Part shown: one piece after another, positions 33,265 to 42,612 of the stretch
Layout: each line of letters opens with the position of its first letter
How positions within the stretch are numbered: position 1 is the stretch's first letter
Source of the DNA: Opitutales bacterium ASA1
Lineage (GTDB): Bacteria > Verrucomicrobiota > Verrucomicrobiia > Opitutales > Opitutaceae
Direction of reading: 5' to 3'
DNA: 64,000 nucleotides
Assembly (NCBI GenBank): GCA_036323555.1
Contig: AP028972.1
Coordinates: 1,236,001 to 1,300,000, forward strand
Notes under the pieces: generated by a model
The model's database searches: none
Seen by the model: only the letters and a program-made list of their open reading frames with translations
What the model was told of the DNA's origin: nothing
Program-made: the position numbers and the translations under genes

Positions 33265-34533
33265 ATGGACCTCATCCCCTTTCTCGATCGCAAGCGGGTG
33301 GCACGAGTCGTGGCCACCGCCGGAACGCCAGTTTACGTCTACGACGAGGCGACGTTGCGTCGGCAAGCCGCTGCGGCTTTGTCGTTTCCTTCCGCCTTCG
33401 GGCTCACGGCGCGTTATGCGATGAAAGCGTGTCCGAACGCTGCGATCCTTCGTCTCTTCGCCGAGGCGGGCATGGCGATCGATGCCAGCTCCGGTTACGA
33501 GGTGGCGCGCGCGATCCGTGCAGGAGTGGATCCCGCGCGGATCAGCCTGAGCACTCAGGAACTGCCGGAGGACTTCGCGGAGTGGGTGCGCAAAGGCGTC
33601 ACGGTCAACGCGTGTTCGCTCGGCCAGTTGGAGCGTTTCGGGCGGGCGTTTCCCGGAGGGCGTATCGGATTGCGGATCAATCCCGGGCTCGGTTCCGGCG
33701 GCACGACGAAGACCAACACCGGAGGGCCGGCTTCCAGTTTCGGCATCTGGCACGAGTTGCTCCCGCAGGCCGACGAGATCATCGCGCGTCACGAGTTGGT
33801 GGTGTTTCGCATCCACTCGCACATCGGAAGCGGAAGCGATCCGGACGTGTGGGTGCGGGTGGCGTCGATGACGCTTTCCTTCGTGGAGAAGTATGCCTCG
33901 GTCACGCACTGCAATCTGGGTGGCGGTTACAAGGTCGCACGCATGCCGCACGAGAAAGGGACCGATCTTCGGGTGATCGGAACGCCGGTGAAGCGGCTCT
34001 TCGAGGAGTTCGCGGCTCGTACCGGTCGGCGGCTGCATCTGGAGATCGAGCCCGGCACGTTCATGGTGGCGAACGCAGGCGCGATCGTGACGCGTATCCA
34101 AGACATCATCACGACGGGCGAGAGCGGCTACCGTTTCCTCAAGCTCGACACGGGCATGACCGAACTCGCGCGGCCCTCGCTCTACGGTGCACAACACCCG
34201 ATGAAAGTCGTGCCGGCCAACGACGAAGGGTCGGTGCGGGGCGAAGCCGAATACATCGCGACCGGGCATTGTTGCGAATCGGGCGACATGCTCACGCCCA
34301 AGGCAGGTGAGCCGGAGACGCTGGAGCCGCGCCGTCTCCTCGAGGCGAGAGTGGGCGACCACCTCGTCATCGGTGGCGCAGGGGCCTACGCCTCGGCGAT
34401 GGCTACGATCAACTACAACTCGTTTCCACAAGCGCCCGAGGTGCTCTTGCGCGAGAACGGGGACGTCGTGCTGATCCGCCGTCGTCAGACGCTCGATCAG
34501 GTGCTGCAAAACGAAGTGCTTCCGTCCGCGTGA
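33265..34533 (+). CDS. lysA: Diaminopimelate decarboxylase (PLP fold III)
   Basis: 422 residues. PLP-dependent decarboxylase producing lysine from meso-diaminopimelate. The PLP lysine lies in Y-A-M-K-A-C-P-N (about residues 51-58). The phosphate and product-side motifs are H-S-H-I-G-S-G (about 194-200), N-L-G-G-G-Y-K, E-I-E-P-G-T-F and G-H-C-C-E-S-G-D, the last being the interface Cys region. The usual K-A-N is K-A-C here. Closely related decarboxylases act on ornithine or carboxynorspermidine, so the exact substrate is moderately certain. ATG 33,265 is chosen over a longer frame. Confidence 0.82.
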   Translation: MDLIPFLDRKRVARVVATAGTPVYVYDEATLRRQAAAALSFPSAFGLTARYAMKACPNAAILRLFAEAGMAIDASSGYEVARAIRAGVDPARISLSTQELPEDFAEWVRKGVTVNACSLGQLERFGRAFPGGRIGLRINPGLGSGGTTKTNTGGPASSFGIWHELLPQADEIIARHELVVFRIHSHIGSGSDPDVWVRVASMTLSFVEKYASVTHCNLGGGYKVARMPHEKGTDLRVIGTPVKRLFEEFAARTGRRLHLEIEPGTFMVANAGAIVTRIQDIITTGESGYRFLKLDTGMTELARPSLYGAQHPMKVVPANDEGSVRGEAEYIATGHCCESGDMLTPKAGEPETLEPRRLLEARVGDHLVIGGAGAYASAMATINYNSFPQAPEVLLRENGDVVLIRRRQTLDQVLQNEVLPSA

Positions 34534-34620
34534 GCGGGTCCGGAACCGGAGCGATCGCCGAGGCTGGTCGCCGGCCAATGCGTTTGCAGGGGTCGGATGT
34601 GGAGAGGTAGTTTTGTCGTC

Positions 34621-35628
34621 ATGAACATCTGTGTGTTCGGGGCAGGGGCTTGGGGAACGGCGCTCGCGCTGCATCTGGTGCGCCTCGGGCACACTGTGAC
34701 GCTCGTGCCGCGACGGTTCGAGGCGGCGCTCGAGCTCGGTTCGACACGCGAGAACCGCGACTACCTGCCGGGCACGACCTTTCCGGATTCGCTCCAGATC
34801 GGGTTCGAGGTCGCTCCTGTCCTCATGGAGTGCGAGATGCTCGTGTTGGCCTGTCCGATGGCTGGTTTGCGCGGCTGGTGTGATCGCGTGCGTCCCGCGT
34901 TGGCGGAGGCGCGGCGGCTCGGACTCGTCGTCAGTCTCGCCAAGGGGCTCGAGCCAGGCACGCACCACACTCCCTCGCGGATCGTGGAAGACCTGCTTCC
35001 GGGCGTGCGCGTGGCTGCATTGACCGGCCCCAGCCACGCGGCCGAAGTCGCCTCCGGACATCCGACCGCGCTCGTGCTTGCGACCCACGGGCACTCGACT
35101 GCGGCCGACGAAGCCCAAGCGGCGCTGAGTGGCCCGGGGTTGCGCGTCTACACTTCGGACGATCTGCGCGGGGCGGAACTGGGTGGCGCGTTGAAGAACG
35201 TCTACGCCATTGCCGCGGGCATCTGCGATGGTCTCGCGTTGGGTGACAACGCCAAGGCTGCGCTCGTCACGCGAATCATCGCGGAAGTCGTGCGGATCGG
35301 CGACATCCTCGGTGCGAGGCCGCGCACGTTCATGGGTCTGAGCGGGGTGGGTGATCTCGTGGCGACATGTTACGGGCCGTGGAGCCGCAACCGCGAGTTC
35401 GGGCAAGGAGTCGGAGCCGGTCGGAGCGTCGCGGAGTTGCTCGCCGGTCGGAAGACCGTGGTCGAGGGCTACCGGACGACCGAGTCGCTCTGGTCGCTTT
35501 GCCGAGAGCACGCGATCGAAGCTCCGATCCTCGAGGAGATCCACGCCATCCTCTACGCGGGACGTTCTCCGCGCGAAGGGCTGGCCGCTTTGATGGGACG
35601 CGGACTCAAGCGCGAATCGGCGAGTTGA
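34621..35628 (+). CDS. gpsA: Glycerol-3-phosphate dehydrogenase [NAD(P)+]
   Basis: Makes sn-glycerol-3-phosphate for phospholipid synthesis. The 335-residue protein opens with the Rossmann motif G-A-G-A-W-G-T-A (about residues 7-14). It contains S-L-A-K-G-L-E near 102, the substrate region T-G-P-S-H-A-A-E-V, the catalytic Lys in G-A-L-K-N-V-Y-A-I-A-A-G, and G-L-S-G-V-G-D-L-V-A-T. The frame is open from 34,597, but ATG 34,621 places the dinucleotide-binding strand at the N-terminus. It follows lysA by 87 bases and is probably cotranscribed. Confidence 0.96.
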   Translation: MNICVFGAGAWGTALALHLVRLGHTVTLVPRRFEAALELGSTRENRDYLPGTTFPDSLQIGFEVAPVLMECEMLVLACPMAGLRGWCDRVRPALAEARRLGLVVSLAKGLEPGTHHTPSRIVEDLLPGVRVAALTGPSHAAEVASGHPTALVLATHGHSTAADEAQAALSGPGLRVYTSDDLRGAELGGALKNVYAIAAGICDGLALGDNAKAALVTRIIAEVVRIGDILGARPRTFMGLSGVGDLVATCYGPWSRNREFGQGVGAGRSVAELLAGRKTVVEGYRTTESLWSLCREHAIEAPILEEIHAILYAGRSPREGLAALMGRGLKRESAS

Positions 35629-35718
35629 CGGTGCCGTGCAGGGCCCGAGCGTGGTGTACGGGTCGTCCTTGGTGAAACGACCATTGCCTCCCGTGCGTCC
35701 GGTCGGCTCTCTCGTGAG

Positions 35719-36585
35719 ATGAAGGCGGAACTGATACTCGATGCGCGTGCGGCGCTCGGCGAAGGCGCGTTGTGGCACGAGGGGAGATTGCTCTGGGTGG
35801 ACATCGAAGGGATGTCGGTGCACCGGTTCGACCCGGTCGCGGCTGCGGACGAAGTGTGGAACATCGGGCAACGCGCCGGCACCGTGGTCCCACGCCGCCG
35901 CGGCGGACTGGTCGTCGCGGCTCATCACGGTATTGGTTTTCTCGATACGAGTACGGGACGTTTCGAGGTCGAATACGATCCCGAAGGCGGTCGACCCGAA
36001 CTGCGTTTCAACGACGGCAAGTGCGATCCGCGAGGACGCTTGTTCGCGGGCACCATGGGTCTGACCAAGCCGCGCGTCCCGGGCTCGCTCTTCCGGCTCG
36101 ATCCCGACGGCTCGATCGATCGCGTCGTTTCCGGCACGGGTACCTCCAACGGTCTCGCATGGAGTCACGACGGAGCGACCATGTATTACATCGATACGCC
36201 GACGCTCGAGGTCAGTGCGTTCGACTACGATTCCGAACGAGGCGCACTGTCCAACCGTCGTCCCGTGGTGAAATTTCAGGGAGACCGCGGAAGACCGGAC
36301 GGGATGACGATCGACGCCGCCGGGAATCTTTGGGTGGCGCTCTGGGGCGGGTGGGGCGTGTGTTGCTGCGACCCGCGGACCGGTGCCGTGCTCGAGCGTG
36401 TCGACGTGCCGGCATCGCAGACGACGTCGTGCGCATTCGGCGGACCGGACTTTGGTGATTTGTTCATCACATCCGCCAGGCACGGACTCGACGAGGAAGC
36501 CTTGCGCGCCGAACCCTCGGCGGGAGGGTTGTTCGTGTGTCGGCCCGGTGTGACGGGAGTCCCCGCGTTCGAATTCGCGGGTTGA
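35719..36585 (+). CDS. SMP-30/gluconolactonase family protein
   Basis: 288-residue six-bladed beta-propeller lactonase. Metal-site residues typical of the family are visible: Glu in G-E-G-A-L-W-H near residue 16, N in R-F-N-D-G-K-C-D-P-R-G-R near 97, N in G-T-S-N-G-L-A-W-S near 142, and D in G-R-P-D-G-M-T-I-D near 193. Likely opens a sugar lactone such as glucono-, galactono- or arabinono-lactone. Starts 90 bases after gpsA. No pathway partners are adjacent, although the uronate isomerase gene is 11 kb upstream. Confidence 0.88.
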   Translation: MKAELILDARAALGEGALWHEGRLLWVDIEGMSVHRFDPVAAADEVWNIGQRAGTVVPRRRGGLVVAAHHGIGFLDTSTGRFEVEYDPEGGRPELRFNDGKCDPRGRLFAGTMGLTKPRVPGSLFRLDPDGSIDRVVSGTGTSNGLAWSHDGATMYYIDTPTLEVSAFDYDSERGALSNRRPVVKFQGDRGRPDGMTIDAAGNLWVALWGGWGVCCCDPRTGAVLERVDVPASQTTSCAFGGPDFGDLFITSARHGLDEEALRAEPSAGGLFVCRPGVTGVPAFEFAG

Positions 36586-36720
36586 ATCGGCGGGCAGACA
36601 CGATGAGCGACCCGCGGCGGGTCGGGTGCCGAAGTACGCCGCGTGGCGGAAGTTACTCAAGCGCTAGGGGCGATCCTCCGATGAGTGGAACTGTTGCTTC
36701 CACATTCATCGTCGTTTGCC

Positions 36721-37398
36721 ATGGCCACAAAACCAACTCCACGTTCGAAAAGCCGCGCCGGATTCAGTCTCGTAGAGATGATCGGCGTCCTCGCCATCAT
36801 CGCGATCCTCGCGGTCGTGATCGTTCCGAAGGTGTTCTCCACGATCGCCTCGGCTCGTGTGACCAACGCCGTCGCCTCGGTCAATTCGGTCAAGTCGGCC
36901 GTCACCGAGTTCGCCGGTAAGTACGGCACCTTTCCGACCACCAACAACAACAGCCGAATCGACGATCTGCTCGTCGCCCAAGGGCTGTTGGAGAGCCGCT
37001 TCCTCGTGAAGATCGGCAATCAGCCGACCAATCCGGCCATCGCGTCTGCCACGTGGACGCGCAACGCCGCTGGTCAGTGGACCTCCGCGGGAGGAGCCAG
37101 CCAGACTTCGCAATCCCGTGTGATCAGTCTCACCTCGAACACCACCACGCCCAACAGTGCAGGGGGCCGCAACTTCCGGCTCGATGGTGCCAACGACTTG
37201 CCTGCCGGCTCTCGCGTCGTCTCCGCCGTGCTCGTGAACATCCGCGCCTCCGAAGCGCAGGACCTGAGCACACGCATCGACGGTGAACCCATGACGCAAA
37301 CGGACACGACCACCGCCGATGCATCTGGTCGCGTCGTCTACAACACACCCAACGCGTCCGGCTTCACCACCGCGTACGTGTATCTCGCCCATCAGTGA
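36721..37398 (+). CDS. Type II/IV pseudopilin 1
   Basis: 225-residue prepilin-like protein. After a short basic leader comes the prepilin peptidase site G-F-S-L-V-E-M (cleavage after G, Glu at +5), then a hydrophobic helix I-G-V-L-A-I-I-A-I-L-A-V-V and a long periplasmic part rich in Thr, Asn and Ser with no Cys. ATG 36,721 starts the short leader; an upstream extension to 36,685 is less likely. It is the first gene of the secretion/pilus operon and probably the main (GspG/PilA-like) subunit. Confidence 0.85.
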   Translation: MATKPTPRSKSRAGFSLVEMIGVLAIIAILAVVIVPKVFSTIASARVTNAVASVNSVKSAVTEFAGKYGTFPTTNNNSRIDDLLVAQGLLESRFLVKIGNQPTNPAIASATWTRNAAGQWTSAGGASQTSQSRVISLTSNTTTPNSAGGRNFRLDGANDLPAGSRVVSAVLVNIRASEAQDLSTRIDGEPMTQTDTTTADASGRVVYNTPNASGFTTAYVYLAHQ

Positions 37399-37473
37399 GT
37401 CTCACGGCATCGGGCCGAGCCCGATGTCCCGGCTTCGGACGCGTCGTCTCACTTCGCGTCCGACCCAGCGGTC

Positions 37474-39150
37474 ATGGCCAACGCCACTCCTTCAGCTCCC
37501 ACGAAGAGGCTCGGTGACCGGTTGCTCGATGCGGGACTGATCAACCGCCATCAGCTCGATCTGGCCCTGCGCGAACAAAAGCGCTCCGGCCGGCTCATCG
37601 GTACCGTTCTACACGAACTCGGCTTCGTCTCCGAACAGGATATCGCGTCGTTTCTCGCTCAAGACGCGCAAGCTCCTACGATCGACGTCTCGGGCATCGC
37701 GATCGAAGACGGGATCGCCGGAATACTCCCGTACGAGTTTTGCCGGGAGGCCGCCGTGCTGCCGTGCGGCCGTGTCGGCGACACGCTTACGATCGTGATG
37801 GCCGACCCGTTCGACGTCGTGGCCATCGATCGCGTGGAGCAAATCACGCGCCTGAAGGTAGAGGTCCTGAACGCGCCGAAGCCCGACATCCTCGAGAAGC
37901 TCGCCACGCTGCACGAGCGCGAGGGTTCGATCGATCAGACGATCGACGAACTCATGAAGATCGCCCAACGCAAGTCGGGCGAGGAGACGACCGCGCCGAT
38001 GATCCGGGCGGTCGAGCAGATCATCGGTGCCGCCGTGCGCAAATCGGCCAGCGACATCCACTTCGAACCCGACGAGAAATCCCTGCGCATCCGCATGCGC
38101 ACCGACGGGATTCTCCAAGCGTTCATGCTCGTACCCAAGGACCTGCAGGAGCCCTTCATCGCGCGGCTCAAGGTCATGGCGGATCTCGATGTCTCGGAGA
38201 CTCGCCTGCCCCAAGACGGACGCTTCTCCGTCACCGTCGGGCGGCGTGAACTCGCGATCCGCATGTCGTGCCTGCCGACCAATTACGGCGAGAGTGTCGT
38301 CCTGCGCATCCTCGACGGCACGAGTCTCGTCTTCGACTTGCGCTCTCTGGGCATGACGCCGCGCGACGAGGCCGCCGTCGCCGCTGCCGTCGTTCGTCCA
38401 CACGGCATCGTGCTCGTGACCGGTCCGACCGGTAGTGGAAAAACGACTACGCTCTACACGGCGCTCAGCAGCGTCAATCGCCTCGAGCGCGCCGTGTTCA
38501 CGCTGGAGGATCCCATCGAGTACCGCCTGCCGCACATCCGGCAGACGCAGGTCAACGAGAAGATCGGGCTGACGTTCGGCACCGGTTTGCGGACTCTCCT
38601 GCGCCAAGACCCCGATGTACTGCTCGTCGGCGAGACGCGAGATCGCGAGACTGCGCAACTCATGGTGCGTGCGGCTCTCACCGGACACCTCGTGTTCAGT
38701 TCCCTGCACACCAACGACTCCTTCAGTGCGGTCCCGCGCTTGATCGATCTAGGAGTGGACGCTTTCTTGCTTCCCGCCACGCTGCGCCTCGTCGTCGCGC
38801 AACGACTCGTGCGCAAGCTCTGCCGCTCGTGCCGTCGCCCGGTCGAGGATTCACGCGCGCAGATTGCGGCCTTCGGATTGGAGCCTCCCGTCGCCGGTGT
38901 TCCCCAGCTCTGGAAAGCCGTGGGTTGTGCCGAATGTCGCCAGCAGGGCTTCCGCGGTCGCATGGCGATCTTCGAGACCCTCGTGATCGACGACGATTTT
39001 CATCCCTTGCTGCAATCCGGCGGCGTCGACGGTTTGAAGCGTCTCGCGGCCGAGAAGGGTATGCCGTCGCTCTTCGACGACGGCCTTCGACGCGCTTATG
39101 CCGGCGAGACCACGCTCGAGGAAGTCTTCCGCGTCGCTGTTGCGCACTGA
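37474..39150 (+). CDS. Secretion/pilus assembly ATPase, GspE/PilB/MshE type
   Basis: 558-residue cytoplasmic hexameric ATPase powering pseudopilus assembly. An N-terminal N1E-like domain (about 10-145) is followed by the ATPase core with Walker A G-P-T-G-S-G-K-T-T (317-325), Asp-box, Walker B-like D-P-D-V-L-L-V-G-E-T-R-D, and the His box. A four-Cys zinc motif (C-R-S-C near 450, C-A-E-C near 490) is of GspE/PilB type and differs from retraction ATPases. Located 75 bases after pseudopilin 1 and 5 bases before the platform gene. Confidence 0.94.
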   Translation: MANATPSAPTKRLGDRLLDAGLINRHQLDLALREQKRSGRLIGTVLHELGFVSEQDIASFLAQDAQAPTIDVSGIAIEDGIAGILPYEFCREAAVLPCGRVGDTLTIVMADPFDVVAIDRVEQITRLKVEVLNAPKPDILEKLATLHEREGSIDQTIDELMKIAQRKSGEETTAPMIRAVEQIIGAAVRKSASDIHFEPDEKSLRIRMRTDGILQAFMLVPKDLQEPFIARLKVMADLDVSETRLPQDGRFSVTVGRRELAIRMSCLPTNYGESVVLRILDGTSLVFDLRSLGMTPRDEAAVAAAVVRPHGIVLVTGPTGSGKTTTLYTALSSVNRLERAVFTLEDPIEYRLPHIRQTQVNEKIGLTFGTGLRTLLRQDPDVLLVGETRDRETAQLMVRAALTGHLVFSSLHTNDSFSAVPRLIDLGVDAFLLPATLRLVVAQRLVRKLCRSCRRPVEDSRAQIAAFGLEPPVAGVPQLWKAVGCAECRQQGFRGRMAIFETLVIDDDFHPLLQSGGVDGLKRLAAEKGMPSLFDDGLRRAYAGETTLEEVFRVAVAH

Positions 39151-39155
39151 GCGTC

Positions 39156-40364
39156 ATGAGCCTGTTTCATTACAGAGCATTCGGATCGACGGGCGAGGCC
39201 ATCACCGGAGCGCTCGAAGCGGACAGCGTCCCGATCCTCGAGGCGCGGTTGCGCACGGCCGGCATCTGGTTGATCGAGGCGCGCGAGCACGGTGCGGCCC
39301 TGCGCGGTGAGGAGATCACGAAGAGCCGCCTCGCGCTCAAGCGCGCCGAGTTGATCACCGTTTTCATCCAGTCCTCGCTCCTGCTTCGCGCCGGCATCAC
39401 CCTGCCTCAGGCACTGGAGCGGCTCGCGACCGACTTCAAGGACACGCGTCCGGGCACCGTAGCCGCATCGCTCCTGGAGAAGGTCACCATCGGCGTTCCG
39501 CTTCATCAGGCGATGGCGACGTATCCGCGGACGTTTTCCCGGCACGTCGTGGCGATGGTCGAGGCCGGCGAGACGAGCGGTCGCTTGCCCGAGGTATTCG
39601 ACAGCCTCGCTCGCTACTACGAGTGGACCGACTCGCTCGTAGCCGACATCCGGCAGGCGTTGGTGTATCCGCTCGTCGTTTCGACTGCTGCGGCGGCCTT
39701 GGTGCTCTTGCTCTTCACGATGGTCGTGCCGACGTTCGTGAAACTCCTGCTCGATCTCGCGCTGGAGGTTCCGACGGTGACGCGAGTCGTGATGTGGATC
39801 AGCGACACGCTCATCGCCTCGTGGCCGTGGCTGCTCGGAGGCACCGTCGCCGCCGGCGTCGGCCTTCGTTTCGGCCTGCGTGTGCCGCGCTTCGGACGTG
39901 CCTTCGATCGCGCGCTGATGCGGCTCCCCGTCTTCGGCGTCCTCGTGACGATGTTCAGCCTGTCGCGCTTCGCGCACAACCTCGGCATGCTCTACAAGTC
40001 CGGCATCACCCTGCTCAAGGGGCTCGAGATCTGTGGAGCTCTGGTCGGCAACCGAGCGGTCGAAGCCGCGCTCGGCGACGTACGCCAACGGGTGCTGGAA
40101 GGCGTACCGATGAGCAAGGCGATGAGCGCGCACGACGTGTTCCCCGGTACCGTGGTCACCATGATCGCTACGGGCGAGTCGTCCGGTCATCTCGACGAGG
40201 CGCTCGCGAGCATCTCGGAGTACTACGACAAGCTCATCCCGCGCCGCATCAAGATGGTTTTCGCCATCTTCAATCCTGCGATCATGGTGGTGTTGATCGG
40301 CACCGTGGGCGTCGTCGCCTTGGCCGTGGTCCTGCCGATCCTGCAATTGTGGAACGTGCGATGA
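39156..40364 (+). CDS. Inner-membrane platform protein, GspF/PilC type
   Basis: 402-residue platform protein that interacts with the ATPase and rotates to add pilins. Two GspF repeats are visible: the first cytoplasmic domain at about 65-185 (I-Q-S-S-L-L-L-R-A-G-I-T-L, M-V-E-A-G-E-T-S-G-R-L), the second at about 270-380 (L-Y-K-S-G-I-T-L-L-K, M-I-A-T-G-E-S-S-G-H-L). Membrane helices lie near 170-200, 215-235 and 375-400. ATG 39,156 follows the ATPase stop by 5 bases. Its stop overlaps the next start by ATGA. Confidence 0.94.
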   Translation: MSLFHYRAFGSTGEAITGALEADSVPILEARLRTAGIWLIEAREHGAALRGEEITKSRLALKRAELITVFIQSSLLLRAGITLPQALERLATDFKDTRPGTVAASLLEKVTIGVPLHQAMATYPRTFSRHVVAMVEAGETSGRLPEVFDSLARYYEWTDSLVADIRQALVYPLVVSTAAAALVLLLFTMVVPTFVKLLLDLALEVPTVTRVVMWISDTLIASWPWLLGGTVAAGVGLRFGLRVPRFGRAFDRALMRLPVFGVLVTMFSLSRFAHNLGMLYKSGITLLKGLEICGALVGNRAVEAALGDVRQRVLEGVPMSKAMSAHDVFPGTVVTMIATGESSGHLDEALASISEYYDKLIPRRIKMVFAIFNPAIMVVLIGTVGVVALAVVLPILQLWNVR

Positions 40365-41164
40365 AGACGCTGTATCCACAGTCCGGTGACACGCGGTCCG
40401 GCTTCTCGTTGCTCGAGACGATCGGAGTGTTGGCGATCATGGCCATCCTCGCCGGAGCGCTCGCGCCCGGTGCGCTGCGCTCGATCGAGCGTGCGGCCGT
40501 GAAGGCAGAAGCATCCACGCTCGCCGCGTTGGCGGAGCAGATCGAGTTCTACGCACTCGAGCACGGAGAGCCGCCTTTGTCTACGGAGTGGACCACGAGG
40601 CTCGCCGCTCTCGGCAATCTCGCGCCGGCCGACATCGCGACCAACCGCCGCGGCGTGCCGCGCGTCTATATTCTCGATCCCGCCACGAGCCCCGCTCGAC
40701 GGGTGCTGGTGCTCTCCGGCATGAGACCCGACCTCGCGCTGCCCGCGGCGAGCGTGATCAACACGTCGGCTAAGTTCGACGATCTCTGGAACACGCCGGA
40801 CGGGACCGTTCCTTCGACCGCCAGTTGGTCCGGATGGAGCGCATGGAACAACGTGCCGGACGGCGGAGAGAAGCTCGTCGTCGGTCGTATCGGCCTCGCG
40901 ACGTCTACCCAGTCCTTCACCATCACCCTCAACAACGTGGGGCCGTCCGGCGTAGCCTACGTGCTCATCGACCAGACCGGCGCCGCCAGTGCGACATCGA
41001 TCGTCGACCCCGGCGTCGCCGTCGTGCTTTCCGGACTGAAGCCGCGCAGTCGCCTCGACCTTTACCGGACCACCGGCAGCAGCGGCTCTCCCGACTACAG
41101 CTATGTCGTGAGCGACTCCGGTCGTACGTTCGAGTTCGACGGCACCAAGTGGATCTCTCGATGA
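40361..41164 (+). CDS. Type II/IV pseudopilin 2
   Basis: 267 residues. The prepilin signal S-G-F-S-L-L-E-T (Glu at +5) follows a 13-residue leader and precedes the helix G-V-L-A-I-M-A-I-L-A-G-A-L. The large globular part contains Trp-rich W-S-G-W-S-A-W-N near 150 and a C-terminal beta region ending in F-E-F-D-G-T-K-W. It resembles pseudopilin 1 in size and layout more than it does small minor pilins. It is translationally coupled on both sides (ATGA overlaps with the platform gene and the GspL-like gene). Confidence 0.82.
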   Translation: MKTLYPQSGDTRSGFSLLETIGVLAIMAILAGALAPGALRSIERAAVKAEASTLAALAEQIEFYALEHGEPPLSTEWTTRLAALGNLAPADIATNRRGVPRVYILDPATSPARRVLVLSGMRPDLALPAASVINTSAKFDDLWNTPDGTVPSTASWSGWSAWNNVPDGGEKLVVGRIGLATSTQSFTITLNNVGPSGVAYVLIDQTGAASATSIVDPGVAVVLSGLKPRSRLDLYRTTGSSGSPDYSYVVSDSGRTFEFDGTKWISR

Positions 41165-42612
41165 AAACCGAAACGTCCGAATCGCCCGCAGTCTCTGCTC
41201 TCCTCGCGAGGAATCGGCCTTCGCGCGGTCGCAAGGCCGGAGTGCTCGGGCTCGCGTGGCTCCACGGGCGTCTGCACGCTACCGCGTTTCGGCGGCATCA
41301 GATCGTCGCTTCCTGGTCCTCGCCGACCGCCGTTCGTTCACTCGAGCAGTTCGCGGACGCGCTCGACGATCTCCTGCGGGAGACGGGTTACTCGGGCACG
41401 GAGGCGTTTCTCGTACTCGCGCACGAAGCGTTTCTGCACCAACTGGAGACCGTTCCTGCGTTCTCGGATCGAGCTGCACGCACGTATCTCCGCAGCCGGG
41501 TCGAGCGGCTCGAGCGCGAGCAGGAGCCGATGCTTTGGGTAGCGCAGCGCGCGCTCACGGTGCGCAAGGAGCACGCGCATCTGCTCCACCTGCTTCCGGG
41601 GAGTTTCTACTACGAACTCAACGAGATCTTCATCGCTCGCCGACTGGAACTCGCGCGCATTCTCCCCTTGCTCGTCCCGATGCAGCTCGAGCTCGCTGCG
41701 CTGGAGTCCGGCGAGAAGACACCCGTGTTGCTCGCCGCGGAGGCGGGAGAGGCGACCGCGGTGATGGCCGGTATCCCGGGCGGCGACGTGATGTTTTCAC
41801 GGACCACCCTCGCCTCGTGGGCGGACGATCCGGGCCGCGTCGCGGTGGAGATCAATCGCTCGTTGCTCTACGCCAAGCAACAGTTCGGCGCGAACGTCGA
41901 ACGGGCTTGGTTGGCGGGACCCGGTGCCGACAAGGCACGTGGCGAAGTCGAGACGCGCTGTGGCTCCGACAAGCGTATCGATACTCGTGCGTTTCATCCC
42001 GAGCACTGGCTGCAACTCGTCGACCGTCTTTCGCCCTCGCACCCCATCAACCTCGTCGCCGTCCATCTTCGCAAACGCCGGCGGAACCGTTGGATCCGCA
42101 CCGCGGCGATGGCGGCCTGTTGGCTCGTGTGCGCGTGGGTCGGCCTCTCCTCGTGGAACGCGCGCGAGTCGTGGGCCGCCGAACGCGAGGCCTTGGAACG
42201 ACTCGACAGCGGCGACGGCGACCTGATGGAGGAGCGCGAGCGGCTCTTGGAACGCAACGCCGCGGTGGCGCGCGACCGCGAGACGATCGACCGTATCGTC
42301 AACGATCGTCTCCCTCCCGTGCCGGGACGATTTCTCGCCAACCTCGCGCAGGCGTTTCCGCGCGAGGCACGGCTCTTGGACTTCAACCTGCGCCTCGACG
42401 AAAACGGCGTTTGGCTGGTTCGCATCGAAGGAGAGATCGAAGCCGACGAAGAAACCGCTCGCATCGTGGCCGCCTCGCTGGGGCGCCAACTCGCACGCGG
42501 TGCCTTTCGTGTGCGCCTGCACGAGAACGCGCGCCCAGCCTCGGCTCTCTCCATCGAGGCCGGGGTGGTGAAGCAACGTTTCTCGCTGGAAGGAGGTCTC
42601 TTTGAAAACTGA
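41161..42612 (+). CDS. GspL-like (PilM + PilN fused) assembly protein
   Basis: 483 residues. The N-terminal 290 or so form an actin-like cytoplasmic domain in the style of PilM/GspL (G-L-A-W-L-H-G-R near 30, E-I-N-R-S-L-L-Y-A-K-Q near 225). A membrane helix (about 317-335) and a coiled coil (about 340-385) then lead into a periplasmic ferredoxin-like PilN-type domain. So PilM and PilN functions sit on one chain, as in GspL. Identification is by architecture and operon position, since sequence conservation in this family is low. Confidence 0.7.
   Translation: MKTETSESPAVSALLARNRPSRGRKAGVLGLAWLHGRLHATAFRRHQIVASWSSPTAVRSLEQFADALDDLLRETGYSGTEAFLVLAHEAFLHQLETVPAFSDRAARTYLRSRVERLEREQEPMLWVAQRALTVRKEHAHLLHLLPGSFYYELNEIFIARRLELARILPLLVPMQLELAALESGEKTPVLLAAEAGEATAVMAGIPGGDVMFSRTTLASWADDPGRVAVEINRSLLYAKQQFGANVERAWLAGPGADKARGEVETRCGSDKRIDTRAFHPEHWLQLVDRLSPSHPINLVAVHLRKRRRNRWIRTAAMAACWLVCAWVGLSSWNARESWAAEREALERLDSGDGDLMEERERLLERNAAVARDRETIDRIVNDRLPPVPGRFLANLAQAFPREARLLDFNLRLDENGVWLVRIEGEIEADEETARIVAASLGRQLARGAFRVRLHENARPASALSIEAGVVKQRFSLEGGLFEN

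Noticed and set aside
33244-36660. Minus-strand open frame of over 1,100 codons
   Set aside because: It lies exactly antisense to lysA, gpsA and the SMP-30 gene; high-GC third positions keep it open, and its translation has no recognisable domain.
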